DNA from: JBGLNJ01 sp964353405
Lineage (GTDB): Bacteria > Chloroflexota > Anaerolineae > Fen-1058
NCBI GenBank assembly: GCA_964353405.1
Contig: CAYGWJ010000080.1
Coordinates: 1 to 27,455, forward strand
Reading direction: 5' to 3'
Length of the DNA stretch: 27,455 nt
The notes under the pieces were generated by a model. The model worked only from the letters and a program-made list of their open reading frames with translations. It had not been told where the DNA came from and ran no database searches. Positions 1-6,629 of the stretch are shown piece by piece; the stretch's first letter is position 1, and each line of letters opens with the position of its first letter. A program made the position numbers and the translations under genes.

Positions 1-2
1 TC

Positions 3-110
3 ATCCTCAACCAGCGGGACATACGTGTCCCCATGGACGATGGCGAACCGTGGCGTCTGCTGTTCACCTATCATCTGGAGGCTCCAGCGCCTTCTGCGCG
101 ATTCAAATGA
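3..110 (+). CDS. C-terminal end of an upstream coding frame, or 5' part of the repeat protein before a frameshift
   Basis: From the left edge an open frame runs to a TGA at 108-110. Its translation begins ILNQRDIRVPMDDGEPW and ends LEAPAPSARFK, and it looks protein-like, with ordinary codon use. The frame of the next gene looks unconvincing over the same bases and becomes protein-like only after about position 109. Two readings are possible. This may be the end of a separate upstream gene. Alternatively it may be the same polypeptide as the repeat protein, joined by a +1 shift near AAA-TGA-C at 105-111. The piece is too short to assign a family. Confidence 0.4.
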   Translation: MLNQRDIRVPMDDGEPWRLLFTYHLEAPAPSARFK

Positions 111-2511
111 CGCACTACGTAGCGGGAAAATCATTTATGAGCCACTGGCGTTACAGGCAGAGGTCAGTCTGGACATCCAGCCAGAGCAAGGGCAGATACC
201 GATCGAGTCGGTTTTACTCCTGGCTGCCTCCATCCCCGACCGTGTCCCACACTCGGTCGTTCCCCCAATTGCCTCAGCGCGCAGTGAACAACCGGCAAGT
301 GTACAGGCCAACGGGTTCATTACTGGCGTTGTCACAGCGGCCGATACCGGGTCGCCAGTGTGGACGGACGTCAGCGTCTATAGCAATTCGGGTTCTCTCC
401 AGACCACCGGCACGACTGACTATTTCACGGGCAGGTATAGCATCACGGTGCCATCTGGCGTCTACCGGGTCAAGTTTGAGCCGGTGTTCAGCAGTGACGG
501 CTATGCGCCCGAGTGGTACAACAACCAACGTGATTTTGCCAGCGCGGCACAAATAGTGGTCAATGACGGCGCTCGCGTCACCGATATTAATGCCGTACTG
601 GAGGTGGGTGGCAAGATCGCCGGAAAGGTCACCGCTGCTGCCGGAGGCGCGTCGCTGCAATACGCGTATGTTTACGCCTACACCAGCACGACCAGCACGA
701 GCTACGAGGCCTATGACTCTACCGATGCGTCAGGTATCTACACCATCACTGGCCTGTTGTCTGGCACGTATTACCTCAAGTTCACTCCGCCATCGGGGAC
801 AGATTACCTCACCGAGTACTATAGCAACCAGCGAACCCTGGCCGCCGCCGATGGCGTCAGCGTAGTGCTGGGTGGCGTGGTGACCGGGGTTGACGCGGCC
901 TTGGAAATCGGGGGCAAGATCGCAGGGCAAGTCACTGCCGCTGCCACTGGCCTACCGCTTGAAAATGTGTGGGTGCTGGCCTATACCAGCACTACCAGTT
1001 CAAGTTATGTAGCCTACGACTGGACCGATGCATCCGGCATCTATACCATCACCAACCTTTGGGCCGGCAACTATTACCTCAAGTTCGATCCGCCCAGTTC
1101 AGATTACGTTGAGGAGTACTATAACGACAAGCCGACCCTGGCATCCGCCGATGCCATCAGCGTGACGCTCAACAGCGTGGTATCCAACATTAATGCTGTG
1201 TTGAGCAGCGCCAGCAAAATAACGGGGCGGGTCACGGCGGCGGGCAGCGGCACACCATTGCAGGATGTGGACGTCACCGTCTATGGTTACAGGTGCACCT
1301 GTACCTGCTCGTTTGGTTGGACGGACTCTACAACCACCAACGCCTCAGGCGTCTACACGGTGACTGGTCTCCTGGCCGGTAGTTACAAGGTCGAGTTTGA
1401 CCCATCCAGTTCGGGCGAGTCGGCGATGTATCTCGGCGAGTATTATAACGACAAGACGAGCCTGACCACTGCCGACCTTGTCGCCGTGGCGGACAGTAGT
1501 GTGACCACCGGCATTGATGCAGCGTTGGCGCTCGGCGGGCAAATCACCGGACGTATCACCGCTGCCGATGGAAGTAGCCCCCTGGACGATGTATGGGTGG
1601 ATGCCTACGATAGCAATGGCCACGATGTGAGCTATGGCTGGACCGACGCCACGGGTGTCTACACTGTCACCAGCTTGCCTGCCGGCAACTACCGCCTAAA
1701 CTTTGATCCGTCCACTTCTGGGGCATCTGCGGCTTACTTTTCCGAGTATTACAACAACAAGCCGAGCCTGTCCACCGCTGATGCCATCAACGTGACGGCG
1801 GGAGGCGTGACGAGCAACATTAACGCAGTGTTGGATCGTGGCGGACAGATCACTGGACAGGTTACGGCCGCCGATGGCGGCGCTCTGCTACAGGGTGTGT
1901 CCATCAGCGTCTATGACAGCAACGGCTTCTGGGCGGGATCGGCCACTACCAATGCCAGCGGCGTCTATACCACGTCCGGGCTGACCACAGGCAGTTACAG
2001 GGTGCAGTTCCGCACGCAGTCAGCTCCGGGGGTGACCGAGGATTACGTTGACGAATACTATAACGACAAGTCTAGCCTGGCCACGGCGGATGCCGTCCCC
2101 GTGACGGCCCCTAACCTGACAGGTGGGATCAATGCCGCGCTGGCTCGCGGCGGCAAGATCAGTGGCCAGGTGACGGCCGCCGACACTGGCGGGCCATTAA
2201 GCGGCATCAAAGTCGGCGCTTACGATAGCAGTGGCCGGGAAGTACGGTATGACTACACTGATTCGTCAGGGAATTACACGATCTCTGGCCTGCCGACCGG
2301 CAACTATCGAGTGCGTTTCTACGGCGTCTGCATCTACTTTAGCGATTCGCGCACTACCAAGACATACTTTGGAGAGTATTACAATGACAAGCTCAGCCTT
2401 GCCACGGCGGATTCCGTAGTCGTGACCGCTCCCACTACGACCAGCGGCATCAACGCTGTCCTGGCCGGCGGAACGCTCAAGTACGTCTACCTGCCTGTTG
2501 TGCTGCGATAA
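25..2511 (+). CDS. Large secreted-type protein with seven carboxypeptidase-regulatory-like (SdrD B-like) repeats
   Basis: The protein of about 828 residues is mostly seven tandem beta-sandwich-like repeats of 97-108 residues. They start near nucleotides 316, 613, 916, 1216, 1540, 1846 and 2155. Each opens with a [KQ]I[TA]G[KRQ]VTAA core, continues through a SGxYTxxGLxxGxYxxxF segment and an EYYND/NK motif, and closes with a TADxVxVT strand and INAVL. This matches the CarboxypepD_reg / SdrD B-like fold used in extracellular stalks and adhesins. The C-terminus ends in YLPVVLR, a tail I recall from exported Chloroflexota proteins. No signal peptide is visible at the GTG start given here. Residues before about 29 look non-coding, so the true N-terminus may lie upstream in another frame. 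Substrate and partner are unknown. It is transcribed towards plsC. Confidence 0.75.
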   Translation: MSPWTMANRGVCCSPIIWRLQRLLRDSNDALRSGKIIYEPLALQAEVSLDIQPEQGQIPIESVLLLAASIPDRVPHSVVPPIASARSEQPASVQANGFITGVVTAADTGSPVWTDVSVYSNSGSLQTTGTTDYFTGRYSITVPSGVYRVKFEPVFSSDGYAPEWYNNQRDFASAAQIVVNDGARVTDINAVLEVGGKIAGKVTAAAGGASLQYAYVYAYTSTTSTSYEAYDSTDASGIYTITGLLSGTYYLKFTPPSGTDYLTEYYSNQRTLAAADGVSVVLGGVVTGVDAALEIGGKIAGQVTAAATGLPLENVWVLAYTSTTSSSYVAYDWTDASGIYTITNLWAGNYYLKFDPPSSDYVEEYYNDKPTLASADAISVTLNSVVSNINAVLSSASKITGRVTAAGSGTPLQDVDVTVYGYRCTCTCSFGWTDSTTTNASGVYTVTGLLAGSYKVEFDPSSSGESAMYLGEYYNDKTSLTTADLVAVADSSVTTGIDAALALGGQITGRITAADGSSPLDDVWVDAYDSNGHDVSYGWTDATGVYTVTSLPAGNYRLNFDPSTSGASAAYFSEYYNNKPSLSTADAINVTAGGVTSNINAVLDRGGQITGQVTAADGGALLQGVSISVYDSNGFWAGSATTNASGVYTTSGLTTGSYRVQFRTQSAPGVTEDYVDEYYNDKSSLATADAVPVTAPNLTGGINAALARGGKISGQVTAADTGGPLSGIKVGAYDSSGREVRYDYTDSSGNYTISGLPTGNYRVRFYGVCIYFSDSRTTKTYFGEYYNDKLSLATADSVVVTAPTTTSGINAVLAGGTLKYVYLPVVLR
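316..2472 (+). repeat. Seven tandem ~300-bp coding repeats
   Basis: Successive repeat starts lie 297, 303, 300, 324, 306, 309 and 318 bases apart, the last interval being measured to the C-terminal tail. The units have diverged at the DNA level but keep the same protein frame and motif order. This indicates old duplications kept under protein-level selection and not recent slippage. Confidence 0.85.
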
Positions 2512-2573
2512 GAGCCATAGCAGCTTGGGTGTCTCGAGACTGGGCGAAAGCTCTGCGATCTAGATCACCGAAC

Positions 2574-2610
2574 CCGCAGTAGAGGCGTATCCTCCAAGCC
2601 TCTACTGCGG
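2574..2610. terminator. Perfect 13-bp-arm hairpin between convergent genes (candidate bidirectional terminator)
   Basis: The arms CCGCAGTAGAGGC (2574-2586) and GCCTCTACTGCGG (2598-2610) pair perfectly across an 11-base loop. The hairpin sits between the end of the repeat-protein gene on + and the end of the acyltransferase gene on -, and it contains the acyltransferase stop codon. No T-tract follows directly on either strand. A loose T-rich stretch lies further along + at about 2624-2636. A terminator or mRNA-end role fits the position, but an inserted palindromic repeat is also possible. Confidence 0.45.
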
Positions 2611-3312
2611 ACCGTTGTAGGCGGTTTTCATTTTTATGCCGGAACCAACGCGACTTGTCTGCATCCGCCGCGCGCTTTCGCGCGCAAGTTGGGCGATGCG
2701 CTGCATAATGCGCTCCGATGCCGAGCGCACATAGGCGCGATCTTCGACCTCTCCGTCCAACCGCATCGGCTCGCCGGCTGTTATGGCGTATGGCCCGCGC
2801 AGATACCACCTGGCCGTCTCCGTCTTGCCATCCACCGTCGTCTCGACGAACCGGATGCGCTCGCGTTGCAGGTGAATGCCGACCGGAATCACGGGCACGC
2901 CGGCGGTCAAGGCCAGTCTGGCGACCCCGGTATGCGCCTTTCCGACGCCCCCGTCGAGCGGGCTGAGCGCGCCTTCAGGAAAGATCGTCACCGTTTGACC
3001 ATCCTTCAGCAATCGGCAGGCTTGTTCAAAAGCCGCTCGCCCATGGCCGTCAGCCACCGGCACATGACCCGCTATCCGCAGCGAGCGCCCCACCAGCGGA
3101 ACCTTGAAGCACATCTCGGTGATGAGGATGTGCATCGGCTCTGAGGTCAACCGCGTGATCCAAATCGGATCTGCCGTGGTCGGGTGATTGGCGGCAATGA
3201 TCTTGGGCCCGCCGGGCAGCGGCGTGTGCCACGCGATGTCCATTTTCAGCATCAACTGTGCGTATGAAGCGACTGCGATACGTCCCAACGAATACCAGGC
3301 TTGCTGCAGCAT
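2602..3312 (-). CDS. plsC: 1-acyl-sn-glycerol-3-phosphate acyltransferase family protein (PlsC-like)
   Basis: A protein of about 236 residues, the usual size for this family. Enzymes of this type move an acyl chain onto lysophosphatidic acid to make phosphatidic acid at the inner face of the membrane. The HX4D catalytic motif is seen as NHPTTADP (His43, Asp48), and the substrate-binding FPEG motif lies at residues 111-114, followed by a conserved VIPVGI strand at about 140. I chose the ATG at 3312 because AGGT lies about 7 bases before it. The frame stays open to 3489, but that part would overlap the promoter and start of the divergent neighbour and looks non-coding. The last two codons and the TAG stop lie inside a hairpin. 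The exact acyl acceptor cannot be read from sequence; an ornithine-lipid or other acyltransferase is an alternative. Confidence 0.85.
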   Translation of the reverse strand: MLQQAWYSLGRIAVASYAQLMLKMDIAWHTPLPGGPKIIAANHPTTADPIWITRLTSEPMHILITEMCFKVPLVGRSLRIAGHVPVADGHGRAAFEQACRLLKDGQTVTIFPEGALSPLDGGVGKAHTGVARLALTAGVPVIPVGIHLQRERIRFVETTVDGKTETARWYLRGPYAITAGEPMRLDGEVEDRAYVRSASERIMQRIAQLARESARRMQTSRVGSGIKMKTAYNGPQ

Positions 3313-3431
3313 TTTGTACCTCGCTGTTTTGATTTCTGATGCTGTCAGGATATGACACAAAGGGATGCAGTGTCGTCTACCGAAGGGCACATTGTGGGGG
3401 CACATTCGGGGGGTGTAGCGCAACGCGAGCT

Positions 3432-3459
3432 TTGACATTTGCAGGCCGGGTCCTATAAT
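3432..3459 (+). promoter_or_regulatory. Consensus sigma-70-type promoter for the SGNH hydrolase gene
   Basis: TTGACA at 3432-3437 and TATAAT at 3454-3459 both match the consensus exactly, with a 16-base spacer. Transcription would begin near 3466, about 40 bases before the start codon. The short inverted repeat TGCAC/GTGCA (3470-3483) lies just after the likely start site and could be an operator or a leader hairpin. Confidence 0.8.
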
Positions 3460-3506
3460 CTCGCGCCAGTGCACGTCAGTGCATGCCAATACCGGGAGAT
3501 GTGCCG

Positions 3507-4202
3507 ATGAGGATTGTGTTTGCTGGGGACAGCCTGACCCGGGGCAGACCGGGCAGCTCTTACGTAGAGGTTCTGCGCCTCAAGCTGCCGGGGCATACGC
3601 TCGTCAATCTAGGCGAGGGAAACGATACCGCCGTCAGCCTGTATCGCCGGCTGTCCAGACTGTGCTGGGGCGAGCCGTTCGACATAGCCTGTCTATGGGT
3701 TGGCGTGAACGATATCGTCGGTGGAAGCCCATGGACCTTCCAGGTCGTCAGCGCTCTTGCGCGCAAGCCTCACTCCAAGAGTCTTGACGAGTTTCGATGG
3801 TATTATCAGGCTATGCTCGATCTCTTGCGCCGTCAGGCGCGCAGGGTGATCGCGGTATCGCCGTTGTTGAAGGGAGAAGACATCCACAGCCCGTGGAACC
3901 GCGAGCTTGGGGTATTGTCACGTGCGATTGAGGAAATGGCGTCGCAGTGTGACCGGGTCGAATATCTGGACGTGCGGACGGCCTTTGTCCAAAAGCTGAG
4001 CGGCAAACGCATATCGGGCTATTTGCCCAGGAGCGTGATTCGCGTGGCCCTGGATGCCCTGGTGCTGAGGGACAATGGGCGGATCAACGAAAAGGCCGCC
4101 GAGCGGGGATTGCACTTTACACTCGACGGCATCCATCTGAATGCTCTCGGCGCCGAAATCATCGCAGAGATGTTCTTGAGCGCTCTCTCAGATGGCGAAT
4201 GA
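3507..4202 (+). CDS. SGNH/GDSL-type hydrolase
   Basis: A protein of 231 residues with the SGNH hydrolase signature blocks. The nucleophile serine sits in FAGDSLTRG (Ser9). The block III asparagine is in WVGVND (Asn68). The catalytic Asp and His are in DGIHLNALG (Asp207, His210). Family members are esterases, lipases, or deacetylases of lipids and glycans. No signal peptide is visible, so a cytoplasmic enzyme is likely. The start at 3507 has GGGAG 8 bases upstream; an ATG at 3483 is in frame but would only add a few residues that include this ribosome site. It has its own consensus promoter and is divergent from the plsC-like gene, which makes a lipid-related role possible but unproven. Confidence 0.85.
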   Translation: MRIVFAGDSLTRGRPGSSYVEVLRLKLPGHTLVNLGEGNDTAVSLYRRLSRLCWGEPFDIACLWVGVNDIVGGSPWTFQVVSALARKPHSKSLDEFRWYYQAMLDLLRRQARRVIAVSPLLKGEDIHSPWNRELGVLSRAIEEMASQCDRVEYLDVRTAFVQKLSGKRISGYLPRSVIRVALDALVLRDNGRINEKAAERGLHFTLDGIHLNALGAEIIAEMFLSALSDGE

Positions 4203-4246
4203 CCGCTGTGCGTGTTAAAGGACCAAGGGGACTGGCCGGGCGCTGG

Positions 4247-4274
4247 TTGCGTATCGTCACGGTCGGGGTATAAT
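4247..4274 (+). promoter_or_regulatory. Candidate promoter for the rRNA methyltransferase gene
   Basis: An exact TATAAT lies at 4269-4274. A weak -35-like TTGCGT is at 4247-4252, 16 bases upstream. The predicted transcript would start near 4281, at the edge of a long palindrome in the leader. The -35 match is poor, so the call rests mainly on the -10 box and its position. Confidence 0.45.
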
Positions 4275-4278
4275 CTGT

Positions 4279-4324
4279 CAAGCGTCAAACGTCAAGCGTG
4301 AAATGTCATGACGTTTGACGCTTG
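4279..4324 (+). repeat. Palindrome with 16-bp arms in the rlmI leader
   Basis: Arms 4279-4294 and 4309-4324 (core AAGCGTCAAACGTCA against TGACGTTTGACGCTT) pair perfectly around a 14-base spacer. They contain repeated GTCAAGCGT / GTCAAACGT words. The palindrome lies between the candidate promoter and the start codon, so it could act as an RNA hairpin in the leader, an operator, or an inserted repeat. Confidence 0.7.
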
Positions 4325-4350
4325 GTGTTTGACTCGTAATGGAGTTTGTG

Positions 4351-5718
4351 ATGGCCGACGTCATCCTCAAGCCGGGTCGTGACAAGCCTATCCGCCAGCA
4401 TCACCCGTGGATTTTTTCCGGCGCGGTGCTGCGCGTCAAGGGCGATGTGACCGATGGCGATGTCGTTGACGTGGTCGCGTCCGATGGAACGTGGCTGGCG
4501 CGCGGGATGCTCAACCGCCAGTCGCAGATCGTCGTCCGCCTGTTGACGTGGAAGCAGGACGAAGCGATTGATGAGGCCTTTTGGCGCTCGAGGCTGGAGC
4601 GCGCGATGGCCGGGCGCGCGCTGCTCGCATCGAGCGGCGACACGACGGCGTATCGCCTGGTCAGTGCTGACAGTGATGGCTTGCCGGGCTTGATCGTAGA
4701 CCGCTACGGCGATTGGCTCGTGATGCAATTCCTCACACTGGGCGCCGAGCGGTGGAAGCAAGAAATTGTAGGGCAAGTTGCCAACTTGCCCTACGCGCGC
4801 GGAGTGTTGGACGTGCGCGCGAAGGAAGGCTTGCCGCAGACGACGGGCGCCGAGCGGTGGAAGCAGGAAATTGTAGGACAAGTTGCCAACTTGCCCTACG
4901 CGCGGGGAGTGTATGAGCGCAGTGATGTGGACGTGCGCGCGAAGGAAGGCTTGGCACAGACGACGGGCGTGTTGTCGGGTGACGAGCCGCCTGACCTCGT
5001 GGAAATCCGCGAGAATGGCTTGCGCTTCCTGGTGGATGTCAAGCGTGGGCACAAGACGGGTTTTTACCTTGACCAGCGCGATAATCGCCGCAAGGTCGCG
5101 CCCTACCTGCGCGGGCGCGAGGTGCTGAACTGCTTTGCCTACACGGGCGCGTTCGCCGTGTATGCCATGTCCGTCGGAGCCAGGCGCGTGACGAATGTGG
5201 ATACCTCGGCGGATGCGCTCAATATCGCGCGTCGAAACGTCGAGTTGAATCAAGCGCAATCCTGTCATTCCGAGCGCAGCGAGGAATCTCCGTCACTGAA
5301 GGCAGAGACCCCTCGCCACTTTGCGGCTCAAAGTGACACAAGTGTAGAGTACGTCGTAGGCGATGTGTTTGCCGAACTGCGCCGCTTCCGCGCGGAGGGG
5401 CGGCTGTTCGATGCCATTATCCTTGATCCACCCAAGTTTGCGCAGAACGATCAACAGCTCAAACGCGCCGCACGGGGCTACCAGGACATTAACCGGGTGG
5501 CAATGAACATCCTGAGACCGGACGGAATCCTGGCGACGTTCTCGTGTTCCGGCCTCGTCTCGCCGGACCTGTTTCAAAAGATCGTCTTTAGCGCCTCACT
5601 CGAAGCCGGGCGCGATGTGCAGATCGTCGAAAAGCTCGGGCAGGCAAGCTGCCATCCGATCCTGGCGACGCTGCCCGAGTCGGAATATCTCAAAGGATTC
5701 GTGTGTCGTGTATACTGA
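4351..5718 (+). CDS. rlmI: RlmI-like class I SAM-dependent rRNA (cytosine-C5) methyltransferase with in-frame repeat insertions
   Basis: Family members methylate C1962 of 23S rRNA using S-adenosylmethionine. An N-terminal PUA-type RNA-binding domain (MADVILKPG... HPWIFSGAV) is followed by a central domain and a Rossmann methyltransferase fold. The SAM loop is NCFAYTGAFAVYA, motif IV is DPPKFAQ (about residue 359), and the likely catalytic cysteine is in FSCSG (about residue 399). The length of 455 exceeds the usual ~390-400. The surplus is explained by a tandem duplication at residues 131-205 containing two palindromes, and by a repeat element at about residues 305-330. Frame is kept throughout and the motifs are intact, so a working enzyme is plausible. 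Start 4351 is preferred over 4339 because GGAG lies 6 bases before it. Confidence 0.9.
   Translation: MADVILKPGRDKPIRQHHPWIFSGAVLRVKGDVTDGDVVDVVASDGTWLARGMLNRQSQIVVRLLTWKQDEAIDEAFWRSRLERAMAGRALLASSGDTTAYRLVSADSDGLPGLIVDRYGDWLVMQFLTLGAERWKQEIVGQVANLPYARGVLDVRAKEGLPQTTGAERWKQEIVGQVANLPYARGVYERSDVDVRAKEGLAQTTGVLSGDEPPDLVEIRENGLRFLVDVKRGHKTGFYLDQRDNRRKVAPYLRGREVLNCFAYTGAFAVYAMSVGARRVTNVDTSADALNIARRNVELNQAQSCHSERSEESPSLKAETPRHFAAQSDTSVEYVVGDVFAELRRFRAEGRLFDAIILDPPKFAQNDQQLKRAARGYQDINRVAMNILRPDGILATFSCSGLVSPDLFQKIVFSASLEAGRDVQIVEKLGQASCHPILATLPESEYLKGFVCRVY
4768..4794. repeat. GTAGG-family palindrome, copy 1 (inside rlmI)
   Basis: A 27-base palindrome with perfect 13-base arms, GTAGGGCAAGTTG and CAACTTGCCCTAC, around a single central base. 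It is read in frame as VGQVANLPY. The same element stands outside genes at 7496-7522, which shows it is an interspersed repeat and not just a feature of this gene. Confidence 0.9.
4873..4899. repeat. GTAGG-family palindrome, copy 2 (inside rlmI)
   Basis: The same 27-base palindrome as the first copy with one arm substitution (GTAGGACAAGTTG against CAACTTGCCCTAC), which leaves one mismatch (G-T in RNA terms) in the stem. It lies in the second copy of the tandem duplication and is read in the same frame. Confidence 0.9.
5263..5338. repeat. TGTCATTCCGAGC-type interspersed element inserted in rlmI
   Basis: The stretch begins TGTCATTCCGAGCGCAGCGA and ends GCTCAAAGTGACA. The ends are imperfect inverted repeats (TGTCATTCCGAGC against TGTCACTTTGAGC). 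It translates in frame as CHSERSEESPSLKAETPRHF plus a few more residues, a string I recall as a hallmark of this bacterial repeat when it enters genes. A related element occurs twice at 27201-27430. Confidence 0.85.
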
Positions 5719-5784
5719 CGACACTGCTGCGGGCGAGTTCGAGATACGCGGGTTCAAAGGACGCAGTCATCGGGCATTTTCACG

Positions 5785-5813
5785 TTGACAACTTGACGTT
5801 TTCTCAGTATGAT
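5785..5813 (+). promoter_or_regulatory. Consensus promoter for hicBA
   Basis: TTGACA (5785-5790) and TATGAT (5808-5813) are separated by exactly 17 bases. Repeated TATGATGA words overlap the -10 box and run on to about 5830. This is where an autoregulatory operator would be expected for a toxin-antitoxin operon. Operator function is inference. Confidence 0.8.
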
Positions 5814-5854
5814 GAGAGTATGATGATGATGTGAGCAGGATGAGGAGAAGTGTC

Positions 5855-6127
5855 ATGAGCGAGTTTTTCCTGAGCATTGAAATTGAACCGCTAGAAGAAG
5901 GCGGTTATCTGGCAACCAGCCCTGATTTGCGAGGTCTCGTTGCCCAAGGCCGCACAGTGGCTGAGACGATGGAGATTGCTCAGGACGTTGCTCGCAAGTT
6001 GATCGAATCGTATCTTGAACACGGCGATCCTCTGCCACCCAAGATCAAAACTGCGCTCAAGCGCCGTCAGCGCAAGATGACGACCAAGGTGCCGGTCGGT
6101 ATTGCCCTGGAAGGAGCGCAAGCTTGA
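5855..6127 (+). CDS. hicB: HicB-family antitoxin
   Basis: A 90-residue protein with the HicB partial-RNase-H-like fold signature: an N-terminal beta strand (FFLSIEIEPLEEGGYLATSPDL), the GLVAQGRTVAETMEIAQD helix region and a (L)IESYLEHGDPLPP tail. It should bind and neutralise the HicA toxin encoded immediately downstream. No clear C-terminal helix-turn-helix or ribbon-helix-helix is visible; the tail is short and basic (KRRQRKMTTK). DNA binding for autoregulation is therefore uncertain. Start 5855 has AGGAG 7 bases upstream; the in-frame ATGs and GTGs further up lack this. The gene order is antitoxin first, opposite to the hicAB order of E. coli. Confidence 0.9.
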   Translation: MSEFFLSIEIEPLEEGGYLATSPDLRGLVAQGRTVAETMEIAQDVARKLIESYLEHGDPLPPKIKTALKRRQRKMTTKVPVGIALEGAQA

Positions 6128-6363
6128 GCCGCCTGCCGACCATGGCCTATCGAGACGTGACCCGCCGACTCAAGGCGGCTGGATTTGTCTTTGACCGACA
6201 AGCGAAAGGCAGCCACGAAATCTGGTACAACCCGCAAACGCACCGTTACACGACCGTTCCACATCATCCGGGCAACGTGTCGCGCGGCACACTCCGCGCT
6301 ATCATTCGAGAGGCCGGGCTGACGGTGGATGAATTCTTGAGCCGTGGCAATCCCGCCGAGTAA
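6124..6363 (+). CDS. hicA: HicA-family mRNA interferase toxin
   Basis: A 79-residue protein with the double-stranded-RNA-binding-like HicA fold: SRLPTMAYRDVTRRLKAAGF at the N-terminus and the active-site histidine in KGSHEIWYN (His31). Toxins of this family cleave mRNA and are held inactive by HicB. The start is a TTG at 6124 that overlaps the hicB stop by 4 bases (TTGA). AAGGAG lies 7 bases before it, and the family usually begins with a short xxLP string, as here. An ATG at 6142 is a less likely start. Overlap implies translational coupling so that antitoxin is always made with toxin. All key residues are present, so the pair looks functional. Confidence 0.9.
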   Translation: MSRLPTMAYRDVTRRLKAAGFVFDRQAKGSHEIWYNPQTHRYTTVPHHPGNVSRGTLRAIIREAGLTVDEFLSRGNPAE

Positions 6364-6629
6364 TCTGCTTATCCGTTCTTATCCGATGCATCCTGATCCC
6401 GCCATCTGGCAATCATGTCGCGCATGGTCTGAGCACTGAGCGTCGAAACGCAAGCCCACCGGCAGCAACGCCCGTTTGTGGTATCATAGCTCTGCCGGTT
6501 GAGGCATCTGGACCCGGTCGAAAAAACTCGCGAGATGTGGGTATTGTAAGCGCGCTGACAAAGCAGCCAGCGCGTTGTCTTGTTTGGCAGGATTCGTGTG
6601 TAGAGTATGGTAGAGAGGGGGAGGAACAA

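Larger units (their letters stand above)
4741..4965 (+). repeat. In-frame tandem duplication within rlmI (105 + 120 bp)
   Basis: Copy 1 (4741-4845) and copy 2 (4846-4965) differ at about five positions plus a 15-base gap. The gap removes five codons (YERSD) from copy 1. Both encode GAERWKQEIVGQVANLPYARGV followed by DVRAKEGL. Copy 2 keeps the YERSDVDVR string that I recall as conserved in RlmI-like proteins, so copy 1 is the extra one. Identity near 95 percent indicates a recent event. Confidence 0.9.

Noticed and set aside
4306..5268. Long minus-strand open frame opposite rlmI
   Set aside because: It mirrors the codons of rlmI, contains read-through of the same palindromes and has no recognisable motif; a shadow of the real gene.
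5719..5784. Search for a tRNA around GGTTCAAAGG
   Set aside because: No cloverleaf or acceptor stem can be drawn around it.
6369..6430. Minus-strand tail translating as MRDMIARWRDQDASDKNG
   Set aside because: It looks mildly protein-like, but the rest of the frame is a shadow of the pirin gene and there is no start site; possibly a small gene remnant, not supportable.
6482..6487. TATCAT as a pirin or upstream promoter -10 box
   Set aside because: No acceptable -35 hexamer at 15-19 bases upstream.
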